Positions 24,876 to 32,924 of a stretch of 64,000 nt of DNA are shown here, piece by piece. Under the pieces are notes generated by a model. The model did not search any database, was not told where the DNA came from, and was given only the letters and a program-made list of their open reading frames with translations. Positions within the stretch are counted from its first letter, which is position 1. Each line of letters starts with the position of its first letter. A program made the position numbers and the translations under genes. Source of the stretch: Planctomycetota bacterium (GTDB lineage Bacteria; Planctomycetota; UBA8742; UBA2392); assembly GCA_027493625.1 (NCBI GenBank), contig JAOSKM010000003.1, positions 787,028 to 851,027 of the forward strand, read 5' to 3'.

Positions 24876-26045
24876 TTAAATCCCTGCCGAGGACTTCAGT
24901 TTCTCAGCCAGGTCGGTCTTCTCCCAAGGGAAACTGTCGCCGTCGTGACCAAAGTGGCCGTTGCGCGCTGTCTGGCGATAAATCGGGCGCAGCAGGTTCA
25001 GCGTCTGGATGATCGACTTCGGCTTGAAGCTCAGGTGCTCGCGCAGCAGCTCAATGATGCGGTGGTCGCTGACCGCGTTGGTGCCGAATGTCTCCACATG
25101 AATGCTCACCGGCTCGGCCACGCCGATCGCGTAGGCCAGCTGGATCTCGCAACGCTCAGCCAGGCCGGCCTTCACCACGTTTTTGGCCGCGTAGCGCGCC
25201 ATGTACGCCGCGCTGCGGTCCACCTTGGTGGGGTCTTTGCCGCTGAAGGCGCCGCCGCCGTGACGGCCCATGCCGCCGTAGGTGTCCACGATGATCTTGC
25301 GCCCGGTCAGGCCGGTGTCGCCGTGCGGGCCGCCGATCACGAAGCGCCCGGTCGGGTTCACGTGGTAGATGGTCTTGTCGTCAATGAATTGGGCGGGCAG
25401 CGTCGGCTTGATGATCTCCTCGATCACCTGCTCGCGCACCTGCGCCAGCGTGACGTCCGGGCTGTGCTGCGTCGACAGCACCACGGTGTGGATGCGCTTC
25501 AGCTTGCCGCCGTCGTACTCGACGGTGACCTGGCTTTTGCAGTCGGGGCGCAGCCACTCGATCTTCTTGCCGTGGCGCGCCGCGGCCTGCGCCGCCGTCA
25601 GCTTGTGCGACCAGGCGATCGCCGCCGGCATCAGCTCGGGCGTTTCGTTGGTGGCGTAGCCGAACATCATGCCCTGGTCGCCGGCGCCCTGCTCGTGGTC
25701 CGCTTTCTCGTCGACGCCCATGGCGATGTCGGGCGACTGGCCGTGCACGCCGACCAGCACGCCGCAGGAATTGCCGTCGAGGCCGTAGTCGCCGCTGGTG
25801 TAGCCGATTTCGCAGGCGGTCCTGCGCGCGATGTCGCCGATGTTGGCCAGCACGGGGATGGCCTTGGTGGTGATCTCGCCCATTACCACGATCTGGCCGG
25901 TGGTGGTGGCGGTTTCGCAGGCCACGCGGGACTTGGGGTCCTCGGCCAGCAGCGCATCGAGCACCGCGTCCGAGATCTGGTCGCAAAGCTTGTCCGGGTG
26001 GCCTTCGCCCACCGATTCCGAAGTGAACAACGTACGCTCGCTCAT
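24876..26045 (-). CDS. metK: S-adenosylmethionine synthetase
   Basis: The 389-residue enzyme makes S-adenosylmethionine from ATP and methionine. The family signatures are all present: [18 protein letters not shown] near the N terminus, [12 protein letters not shown] (about 118) and [20 protein letters not shown] (about 255). The ATG at 26045 is preferred over the adjacent upstream GTG because AGGAG lies at the proper distance. It follows the PAP2 gene by 58 bp in the same direction. There is no room for a SAM riboswitch unless transcription starts within or before the PAP2 gene. Confidence 0.97.
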   Translation of the reverse strand: MSERTLFTSESVGEGHPDKLCDQISDAVLDALLAEDPKSRVACETATTTGQIVVMGEITTKAIPVLANIGDIARRTACEIGYTSGDYGLDGNSCGVLVGVHGQSPDIAMGVDEKADHEQGAGDQGMMFGYATNETPELMPAAIAWSHKLTAAQAAARHGKKIEWLRPDCKSQVTVEYDGGKLKRIHTVVLSTQHSPDVTLAQVREQVIEEIIKPTLPAQFIDDKTIYHVNPTGRFVIGGPHGDTGLTGRKIIVDTYGGMGRHGGGAFSGKDPTKVDRSAAYMARYAAKNVVKAGLAERCEIQLAYAIGVAEPVSIHVETFGTNAVSDHRIIELLREHLSFKPKSIIQTLNLLRPIYRQTARNGHFGHDGDSFPWEKTDLAEKLKSSAGI

Positions 26046-26103
26046 CACTGCTCCTGCTGTAAGCCGTGCCTGCCCGTTTGAAGCATAGCCTTATAGAAAA
26101 CCG

Positions 26104-26640
26104 TTACGCCGGGGATAGCCCGTTGCTTACAAACTGCCCGAACCAGAAGGCGTACGCCCCGGCCACTCCGGCCCCGATGGCGGCGCCCGCAATGGTGTCG
26201 CCGATCCAGTGCGCCCCGTAGTACACCCGCGCCAGCATGCACAAAGGCACAAGTGGCAGGAACACCAGGCTGTGCGGCCACGGCAGCGGCCCCAGCACGA
26301 TCAGCAGAGTGACGATCGCGCCGGCCTGCGCGCTGTCGCCGGACGGAAAACTCGGGTTGTTCACCAGCTTGCGAAGTTTGAAGGCGCGCGGCGCCTCCAG
26401 CGGCGCGGGGCGTTCCCGCCCGATCCAGTGCTTCAGGGGGCCGGTGATCGCGAACGTGGTCAAGGCGGCCATGCCGCACACCAGGCCGAAGCGCCAGCCC
26501 AGCCACAGGCCCAGAGCCAGCACAGTAAGCGGCATGCCGTAGCTGCCGAACAGCATGCCCGGCACCACCAGCAGATAATCCAGCGGCCCCAGCCGCCAGC
26601 CGTGGATCCGCGCGGAAAGCGTGTGATCAAGCTGTTTCAT
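26104..26640 (-). CDS. PAP2-family membrane phosphatase with altered motif 2
   Basis: The 178-residue integral membrane protein carries the three PAP2 motifs, KHWIGRERP, PSFPSGDSAQA and ARVYYGAHWIGD. The usual PSGH reads PSGD, and the SR of motif 3 is AR, so one catalytic histidine is missing. The nucleophilic His and the Asp of motif 3 remain. The start at ATG 26640 (MKQLDHTLSARIHGW) fits the family. A longer form to 26706 would crowd the divergent nuclease gene and looks non-coding. The likely substrate is a lipid pyrophosphate or phosphate, unproven. Confidence 0.85.
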   Translation of the reverse strand: MKQLDHTLSARIHGWRLGPLDYLLVVPGMLFGSYGMPLTVLALGLWLGWRFGLVCGMAALTTFAITGPLKHWIGRERPAPLEAPRAFKLRKLVNNPSFPSGDSAQAGAIVTLLIVLGPLPWPHSLVFLPLVPLCMLARVYYGAHWIGDTIAGAAIGAGVAGAYAFWFGQFVSNGLSPA

Positions 26641-26722
26641 ATGCAGCGTCACCGCCGTGCCGTGGCGAACGCCATGCCACAGGCAAGGCGCCACATGTCG
26701 CGTCATTCGTTATACTGCTGCC

Positions 26723-27340
26723 ATGGCTGTATCGAGTCAAAAAGGTGTGCTTCCTACCGGGCGCACAGCGGCGCTGATGATTGCGCTGGTGGCGCTTATC
26801 GGCGCCCTGCTCTGGGCCGGCGGCTACCTGCCCTTCCGCCTGCGCGAAGACGGGATCTACGCAGGCAGCGCCAACACGCCCGCACCCGCGGCCGCGACCA
26901 TCGAGCGCCCGCGGCTTTACCTGCCCGCACCCGGCAAAAAGAAATCGGGCCATTACGCCGTCACCCAGGTGATCGATGGAGACACCATCGAAATCGAGCG
27001 CGGCAAGGGCGAGCGTATCCGCCTGATCGGCATTGACACGCCGGAGCTGGGCCGCGACACCGTTCAGCCCGACGGCCCCGGCTGGCAGGCCACCATGTTC
27101 GTGTTCAAGCTGCTCGAACAGGACCCGCAGGTGAAACTGAAGTACGACGAAGAGCGCGAAGACAAGTACGGCCGCACGCTGGCCTACGTCTACCTGCCGG
27201 ATGGACGCATGCTGAACGAGGTGCTGCTGCAGGAGGGCTGGGCCGAGACGATGCGGATCGCGCCGAACACGCGCCACGCCGACGAATTTAAAAGGCTGGA
27301 GTCCGAGGCAAAGGCCGCCCGCAAGGGCCGCTGGAAATAG
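26723..27340 (+). CDS. Thermonuclease (SNase-like), membrane-anchored
   Basis: The 205-residue protein has an N-terminal hydrophobic helix (about 15-35, AALMIALVALIGALLWAGGY) and a staphylococcal-nuclease domain (about 72-205). Key segments are VIDGDTIEIERG, IRLIGIDTPE (with the catalytic Arg and Glu) and KYGRTLAYVYLPDG (with the second Arg). It should cut DNA or RNA outside the cytoplasm in a calcium-dependent way. ATG 26723 starts just before the membrane helix. It is convergent with a 58-residue gene. Confidence 0.92.
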   Translation: MAVSSQKGVLPTGRTAALMIALVALIGALLWAGGYLPFRLREDGIYAGSANTPAPAAATIERPRLYLPAPGKKKSGHYAVTQVIDGDTIEIERGKGERIRLIGIDTPELGRDTVQPDGPGWQATMFVFKLLEQDPQVKLKYDEEREDKYGRTLAYVYLPDGRMLNEVLLQEGWAETMRIAPNTRHADEFKRLESEAKAARKGRWK

Positions 27341-27347
27341 CGCTGGG

Positions 27348-27367
27348 GGCGCCGGTTGCGCGGCGCC
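27348..27367. terminator. Hairpin between convergent genes
   Basis: The inverted repeat GGCGCCG...CGGCGCC begins 7 bp after the nuclease stop, next to a second small palindrome (CCTGGTCACCAGG). There is no T tract. It is a plausible but weak terminator. Confidence 0.4.
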
Positions 27368-27407
27368 TGGTCACCAGGTCGAGGCAATCCCGGACTCTGC
27401 AGACGCC

Positions 27408-27584
27408 CTAACCCATCATGGCGACCTTGAGCTCGACGATGGTGGTCGCCGGGCCGTGGTCGTACTTGGAGATCATCGCGCCCTTGGCCGTGAGCTCATT
27501 GATCGCCTGCTGTTGCGCCAGCACCACCTCGGCCGGCATCGCCGCCGTGAACACGAAAACCTTGTATGCCGTCCCGTATGCCAT
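27408..27584 (-). CDS. Small protein of unknown function (58 aa)
   Basis: The frame starts at ATG 27584 with a GGAG ribosome site 7-8 bases upstream and encodes MAYGTAYKVFVFTAAMPAEV... . The sequence alternates beta and helical patterns (helix about 18-35, AEVVLAQQQAINELTAKG), consistent with a small folded domain. The longer upstream frame runs through a GC hairpin and is not credible. Upstream lies a CGCGCGGGC...GCCCGCGCG hairpin (about 27627-27650). No family recognised. Confidence 0.65.
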   Translation of the reverse strand: MAYGTAYKVFVFTAAMPAEVVLAQQQAINELTAKGAMISKYDHGPATTIVELKVAMMG

Positions 27585-27757
27585 GACTGTGCTCCGCCCG
27601 TTGCCCCATAACGCAACCCCCGTCGCGCGGGCTGCACGCCCGCGCGAAGTTGCGTCTCCTGATTGTGGATTGCACAGATTATACCACACGAAATGCGTTA
27701 AGGCGAATCGCGGCAATCGCACTGTGGCGCTGCAGGTTGTGTCCTTAGAATGCCGCC

Positions 27758-29299
27758 GTGCACGCCGATCAAGCCTACCTGTTCCGCCACGCGCTGGTAC
27801 GCGACGCAGCCTACGAACTGCAGCCGCCCACAGACCGCGCGCGCCTTCACGCCTTGGCCCTGCAGCTGATCGAGTTGCTGCACGATGGCCCGGCGCCGGA
27901 TCCGGGACCGCCGGCCTTCGGCGGCTTGAATCCGCCCGCGGCCCACGCCACTGATGCGGTGTCGCTGGACCTCGCGCTCCATGCCGAGATGGCGGCAGGC
28001 GCCGATGCCCGTTACGAGCAATCCGCCGCGCTTTACCTGCATCGTGCCGCGGCGCTTGCGCACACCAACTTCCGATTCCGTGAGGCGGCTGAGCTCTGGA
28101 GACGGCTGGCCGGCAGGTTGACGGGAGTGCCTCGGCTGGCTGCCATCTTCAGGCGAGGGGAAGCCGCCCAAGATGCCGGCCTGGCTGTCGACGCCAGTGC
28201 CTCCTTCGGCGATGTACTGCAAGCAGCCCGCGACGCCGAGAACCCGATGGTTGAAGGACTGGCCTTGAGCGCGCGGGCGACGGTCATGCTCGCTGTGGGC
28301 AATGCCGCCGACGCGGAACCGGACATGCGCCGTGCCATCGAACTGCTGAGGGACTGCAACGAGCCACGAGCGCTGGCCAAGGCCGTGTCTAACCTTGCGA
28401 ACCTGCTCGGGCGCAGCGGCCGCATAGACGAATCCGAGTCTGCCTGGGGCACGGCGCTGGAGTTGCTGAACGCGGCCGGCGACGTCGATGCCACCGCGGC
28501 GGTGCTCAATAACCTGGCGGGCCTGTTCAACGGGCGCGGGGAAGTTGCACGCGCCGAAGAGCTGTACATGCGGGCACTGGAGATTCACCTTGAGCACGGC
28601 CGCCCGCATTCTGTAGCGCTGGTGCGGCTGAACCTGGCGAATCTCTATTCCCACACGGGTCGCGAGGAGCAGGCAGAGACCATCCTTCGCGAAGTGCTGG
28701 AAGTGACGCGCAAGGTGGGCAACCGCAGGCTGGAGGGGGCGGCGCGCTCCAACCTGGCGGCCGTGCTGGCCAATACCGGGCAATACGCGGAGGCAGAGAC
28801 GCTGCTGCAGCAGGCGATCGCAATCTACCGCGAACTGGCTGATCCCATGATGGAGGCAGTGGCGCTGGCGGCGATGATGTCGATTTACCAAAATAGCCGT
28901 CGCTACAGCATGGCGCAGGAAGTCGGCACGCGCGCCCTGGAAATCAGCCGGAAACAGGGCGTGCCTGCCACCGAGTCGGTGCTGCTTTACAATCTGGCTT
29001 CCATGGCCGTGGACGAGAAACGTTACGACGAAGCGCTCGGTCAGTTCGAGCAGGCTATCGCCATCCAGCGCGCTATCCGGCGCCGCGAGAGCCTGGGCAA
29101 CACTCTGTGCAACTACATGCACGCGCTGCTCTGCGTCGGGCGGCTCGATGACGCTCGCCGCGCCTGGCTGGAAGGGTCCTCACTCCTGTACGAAGTCGGC
29201 GACACGCGAGCCCTCAAGCAGAAAGTCCGCACCATGGAGCAGCTCTGCGCCGAGCGAGGCATCCAGCCGTTCCCGGTTGTTTCCGGGACGGGTGATTGA
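27758..29299 (+). CDS. TPR protein, paralogue of the 13981-15159 gene
   Basis: The 513-residue protein starts at GTG 27758; the frame is closed by TAG three codons earlier. It opens with YLFRHALVRDAAYELQ, as in the 13981-15159 gene and in the C-terminal region of signalling ATPases, then has about eight to ten TPR repeats (about 90-490). Several carry the A-x-x-Y-x-x-A-L pattern (RAEELYMRALEIHLEHG, EAETLLQQAIAIYRELA). A scaffold or sensor role is likely. It ends 27 bp before the aminotransferase gene, on the same strand, so the two may share a transcript. Confidence 0.82.
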   Translation: MHADQAYLFRHALVRDAAYELQPPTDRARLHALALQLIELLHDGPAPDPGPPAFGGLNPPAAHATDAVSLDLALHAEMAAGADARYEQSAALYLHRAAALAHTNFRFREAAELWRRLAGRLTGVPRLAAIFRRGEAAQDAGLAVDASASFGDVLQAARDAENPMVEGLALSARATVMLAVGNAADAEPDMRRAIELLRDCNEPRALAKAVSNLANLLGRSGRIDESESAWGTALELLNAAGDVDATAAVLNNLAGLFNGRGEVARAEELYMRALEIHLEHGRPHSVALVRLNLANLYSHTGREEQAETILREVLEVTRKVGNRRLEGAARSNLAAVLANTGQYAEAETLLQQAIAIYRELADPMMEAVALAAMMSIYQNSRRYSMAQEVGTRALEISRKQGVPATESVLLYNLASMAVDEKRYDEALGQFEQAIAIQRAIRRRESLGNTLCNYMHALLCVGRLDDARRAWLEGSSLLYEVGDTRALKQKVRTMEQLCAERGIQPFPVVSGTGD

Positions 29300-29326
29300 C
29301 GGCCGCGCTGCGGGTATAAGGACCGC

Positions 29327-30457
29327 ATGCCCGAGTTGCTGACTGAGGCTGACCGCCAAGCTTTGTTTCCCGTTACGCGGGAGTGGGCGTACCTGGACAA
29401 CGCGCGGCGTGGGGCGCTCAGCGCTCCGGCTGCTGCTGCTGCGATCCGCTACATTGAAGGTCTGCGCGATGGCGGCGTCACCGCCTGGCCCGAGTGGCAG
29501 CGCGTGTGGGACGCAACCAACGCGGCTTTCGCGCGCTTCATCGGCGCCGACGTCAGCGAAATCCAGTTCCTGGTCAACGCCACGGAAGCCTTCGCCCGCG
29601 TCACACTCGGCATCGAATGGAAGCCCGGCGACCACGCCGTGGTGCCCGCCCGCGACTACCCGGGCGTGGTACGGCCCATGCTCGACCTGCGCCGCCGCGG
29701 CGTCGAGGTCACACTGGTGCCCGACCGCGACGATGGCTCGCGCCCGGTATCTGACCTGCTGGACGCCATTCGGCCACATACACGGCTGGTGGCCGCCAGT
29801 TGGGTGGACTTCCGCACGGGCTGGAAACTGGACGTGCAGGCATTGGCCCGCGGCTGCAGGCAGCGCGGCGTGCTGAGCTTCATTGACGCCGTGCAGGCGG
29901 TGGGGGCCATGCCCGTGGACATGCGCGAGCTGGGCTGCGACTTCGCGACATTCGCGATCAGGAAGTACCTGTGCGGCCTCGACACGCTGGGCGCGCTGTA
30001 CGTGCGGCGCGAGTCCCTGGCCGCGCTCACGCCCCACACCCAGGGCCTGTTCAGCGTGGAGAACCCGTTTGACTTCGAGCGCGTCGAGCAGCCGCTCGCG
30101 CCCGGCAGCAAGCGCTTCGCGCTCGGCACGCCCGCCATGGTGCAGGTCTATTCACTGCAGGCGGCGCTGGAGCTCTATGGCCGCCACGACGTGTTCGGCC
30201 GCGTGGCCGAAATCGCCGCCGAGACGCGCGAACACGCCAGGCAGGCGGGTTTCAGTCTGTTGTCGGAGAGCTGGCCCGGGGCCAACCTGAGCCAGATCGT
30301 GGTGCTGAAACGCGAGGGCAAGCTGGCCGACGAGGGCCTGCAGGCGCGGCTGGAGGCCGCAAAAGTGGCGGCTTCAGCCCGGCAAGGAATCTTGCGCATC
30401 GCGCCCCACTGGTATAACAATGGCCGGGACCTGGAGCGGCTGTTCGCCGCCCTGTAA
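29327..30457 (+). CDS. Class V aminotransferase (cysteine desulfurase / isopenicillin N epimerase-like)
   Basis: The 376-residue PLP enzyme has YLDNARRGALS near the N terminus, FLVNATEAFARV (phosphate-binding region), FIDAVQAVGAMPVDM (cofactor Asp and Gln) and IRKYLCG with the Schiff-base lysine at about 213. The usual His before that Lys is Arg. No catalytic cysteine loop typical of IscS is evident, so an isopenicillin-epimerase-like or lyase activity is more likely than iron-sulfur assembly. Substrate unknown. It follows the TPR gene and precedes glyA. Confidence 0.88.
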   Translation: MPELLTEADRQALFPVTREWAYLDNARRGALSAPAAAAAIRYIEGLRDGGVTAWPEWQRVWDATNAAFARFIGADVSEIQFLVNATEAFARVTLGIEWKPGDHAVVPARDYPGVVRPMLDLRRRGVEVTLVPDRDDGSRPVSDLLDAIRPHTRLVAASWVDFRTGWKLDVQALARGCRQRGVLSFIDAVQAVGAMPVDMRELGCDFATFAIRKYLCGLDTLGALYVRRESLAALTPHTQGLFSVENPFDFERVEQPLAPGSKRFALGTPAMVQVYSLQAALELYGRHDVFGRVAEIAAETREHARQAGFSLLSESWPGANLSQIVVLKREGKLADEGLQARLEAAKVAASARQGILRIAPHWYNNGRDLERLFAAL

Positions 30458-30559
30458 GCCCGGAAGTTCAAAGTCCGAAGCCAGAAGTCAGAAGTGTTTG
30501 GTCGCGAAGGGCACTTCAGCCTTCCCACTTCTTCCTTCTGATTTCCGCGAAGGCGGCCT

Positions 30560-31762
30560 ATGCCCACAATCGAAGAACTGATCTCGCGTGAGCGGGAGCG
30601 CCAGACCCACTCGATCAACCTGATCGCCAGCGAGAACTTCGTGAGCGACTACGTGAAGCGGACCATGGGCACCGTCTTCACCAACAAGTACGCCGAGGGC
30701 TACCCCGGCAAGCGCTGGTACGGCGGCTGCGAGTTCACCGACCAAGTCGAGCAGCACGCCATCGACCTCGCCAAGCAGCTGTTCCAGGCCGAGCACGCCA
30801 ACGTGCAGCCGCACAGCGGCACGCAGGCGAACCTGGCCGCCTACCTGGCACTGATCAAGCCCGGCGACAAAGTGCTGGCCTTCAAGCTCGAGCACGGCGG
30901 CCACCTCAGCCACGGCGCGCCCTTCAATGCATCAGGCAAGTACTACAAGTTCGTGCACTACGGCGTGAACCGCGACACCGGCCTGATTGACATGGACGAG
31001 TACGCGGCCCTGCTGAAAGAGCACGGCGACATCAAGCTGGTGGTGACCGGCGCGAGTTCATACCCGCGCGCGATCGACTTCGCGCGCATGGCCAAGCTCG
31101 CGCGCGAGCACGGCGCTTTGTTCATGGCCGACGTGGCGCACATCAGCGGCCTGGTCGCGGCCGGCGAGCACCAGAGCCCGGTGCCCGTGGCCGACGCGGT
31201 CACCATGAGCACGCACAAGACGATCCGCGGCCCGCGCGGCGGCATGATCGTGTGCAGCGGCAAGTACGCCAGCAAGATCGACCGCGGCGTGTTCCCCGGC
31301 AGCCAGGGCGGCCCGCTGGTGCACATCATCGCGGCCAAGGCGGCGATGCTTGAAGAAGCTTTGAAGCCCGAGTTCAAGCAGTACATCCAGCAGGTAATCA
31401 AGAACGCCCAGGCCATGGCGGCCGCCTTCCAGCAGCTGGACGGCAAGAAGTACCGCGTGCTGACCGGCGGCACGGATAACCACATGGTGATGGTGGACAT
31501 CAGCGGCACGGGCAAGAACGGCATCCAGATCGAGCGCCTGCTGGGCGAGCAGTCGATCCACCTGAACAAGAACTTCATCCCCTACGACCCGCTGCCGGTG
31601 ACCGAGACCAGCGGCATCCGGGTGGGAAGCCCGCTGCTGACCACGCTGGGGGCCAAAGAGGCCGACATGGCCCAGGTCGTGCAGCTGATCGACAGGGCAA
31701 TTGCCGGCGAGAAGGTAACCGCCGAAGTCCACAAGTTCATGGAAAACCTGCTGGCCCGTTAA
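30560..31762 (+). CDS. glyA: Serine hydroxymethyltransferase
   Basis: The 400-residue PLP enzyme interconverts serine and glycine with tetrahydrofolate. Conserved segments are NLIASENFVS, NKYAEGYPGKRWYGG, NVQPHSGTQAN and VTMSTHKTIRGPRGG, with the PLP lysine at about 220. Length is slightly shorter than E. coli GlyA (417). In the gap before it are imperfect inverted repeats (CAGAAGTCAGAAG ... CTTCTTCCTTCTGA, about 30490-30540) and no obvious ribosome site apart from GCGAAGGCGG. Confidence 0.97.
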   Translation: MPTIEELISRERERQTHSINLIASENFVSDYVKRTMGTVFTNKYAEGYPGKRWYGGCEFTDQVEQHAIDLAKQLFQAEHANVQPHSGTQANLAAYLALIKPGDKVLAFKLEHGGHLSHGAPFNASGKYYKFVHYGVNRDTGLIDMDEYAALLKEHGDIKLVVTGASSYPRAIDFARMAKLAREHGALFMADVAHISGLVAAGEHQSPVPVADAVTMSTHKTIRGPRGGMIVCSGKYASKIDRGVFPGSQGGPLVHIIAAKAAMLEEALKPEFKQYIQQVIKNAQAMAAAFQQLDGKKYRVLTGGTDNHMVMVDISGTGKNGIQIERLLGEQSIHLNKNFIPYDPLPVTETSGIRVGSPLLTTLGAKEADMAQVVQLIDRAIAGEKVTAEVHKFMENLLAR

Positions 31763-31763
31763 G

Positions 31764-31872
31764 GCAGTGGCATGCGCTTCCAGCGCATGAGTAGTCCCAC
31801 GCGCTTCCAGCGCGTGCGCCGCCATGGCCTTGAAGGCCATGGCACTACTCACGGCCTTGAAGGCCGTGCCAC
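31764..31872. repeat. Four-hairpin cassette (CTTCCAG-loop repeat), copy 2
   Basis: This is an almost base-for-base copy of the 13840-13948 cassette, with the same four palindromes in the same order. It starts directly after the glyA stop and fills the gap to the convergent lipoprotein gene. Confidence 0.85.
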
Positions 31873-31883
31873 GGATGGCGCTG

Positions 31884-32857
31884 TTACTTGTATCGTTCCA
31901 GAGCGTCCGTGAACCGGAACATGGTGAAAAGGTCGGGGCGCTCGCCGCGCCCGGGGCTGTTGTTGGCCAGGTCGATGGCGTCCATGGCGAGGAACACCGG
32001 CCCCCAGTGGGCGTAGGGGCCACCCTCAAGCACGTCCCGCATCGGGGTGATCTCGACCTCTTCCAGCGCGGCCTTGCCGGCACCTTGACGTGTCAATAAC
32101 GCCTGGGCCAGCTTGCCGCGAACGCCTGTGTACAGGCTTTCGTTCCAGCCGCCCTTGAGCAGCTCGTCCAGACTGAAGCGGGTGTCCTCGTGCGTGGTTG
32201 CCTCGCGCGGTTTCAGGTAAGTCTCGTACACGTAGTTGTTCCCGTCGCGCACTACCCGCAAGTGGAACCTCCAGTCCGCCTGGGCGCGCGCCCATTCGCT
32301 GGGGTCGGGGAGCGCGTCGCCGTCTTCCTCGGGGGAGTCAAACCTTCATCGAAAGGGAACTGCTGCCAGATGCGGCGCGGCGCGCGCCCTTCCACGGACA
32401 ACTCCACGATGAAGCGGTACATGTTCGCCGAGACCATCAACTCGATCAACCCGTAGAAGGCCTGGCTGGTCACATCCGGTCCGGATGAGAACACGACCGG
32501 GTTGGGACTGATGCCGTCCTTGTTCTTGCCACGCAACTCGGCGGCTGCGTCCAGCTTCTCAGCATATTCACCAAGCAGCTTCTGCAGGCGATCAGTGTCC
32601 GCCTGTTTCCCGTTCACTACCCACTTGTAGTTCTCTCCGTCGGCTGTGGCTTCGACACGCAGCCAGGAAGCGTGAACCTTCACTTCCGGCTCCGGTACCG
32701 CTGTCGGATGGTCGGTGGGGGTTTCGCGCCTGTTGGAAGCGGGATCACCCTCGGCATTTCCAATACGCGCAGGGGATGCCGGATTGGCGCTGCCGACTCC
32801 GGAACCGCCACAGGCAGCAAGCAGGCAAATCAGGCAGGCGACAATCGCGTACTTCAT
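31884..32857 (-). CDS. Lipoprotein with two ExbD-like domains, frame broken by one base
   Basis: Two overlapping frames read as one 324-residue lipoprotein once one T is added to a T run (plus-strand AAA at 32340-32342). The first part begins with MKYAIVACLICLLAACG (lipobox Cys at about 16), and the second ends ...FTMFRFTDALERYK. Residues about 70-170 (WVVNGKQADTDRLQKLL ... VTSQAFYGLIELMVSANMY) and about 250-310 (LEEVEITPMRDVL ... HWGPVFLAMDAIDL) each resemble the periplasmic domain of ExbD/TolR, though only weakly. Such a lipid-anchored tandem form would be unusual. The break may be a sequencing error or a real pseudogene. Confidence 0.65.
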
Positions 32858-32871
32858 GGGCTCTCCAACGC

Positions 32872-32924
32872 CGCCATGGCCTTGAAGGCCATGGCACTAC
32901 TCACGGCCTGGAAGGCCGTGCCAC
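32872..32924. repeat. Half hairpin cassette, copy 3
   Basis: Only the third and fourth palindromes of the cassette are present (GCCATGGC-CTTGAAG-GCCATGGC and CACGGC-CTGGAAG-GCCGTG). They lie between two same-strand genes, touching the stop codon of the 32924-36037 gene. Confidence 0.8.

Noticed and set aside
26046-26103. SAM riboswitch in front of metK
   Set aside because: The gap to the upstream PAP2 gene is 58 bp and shows no stem layout of known SAM riboswitches.
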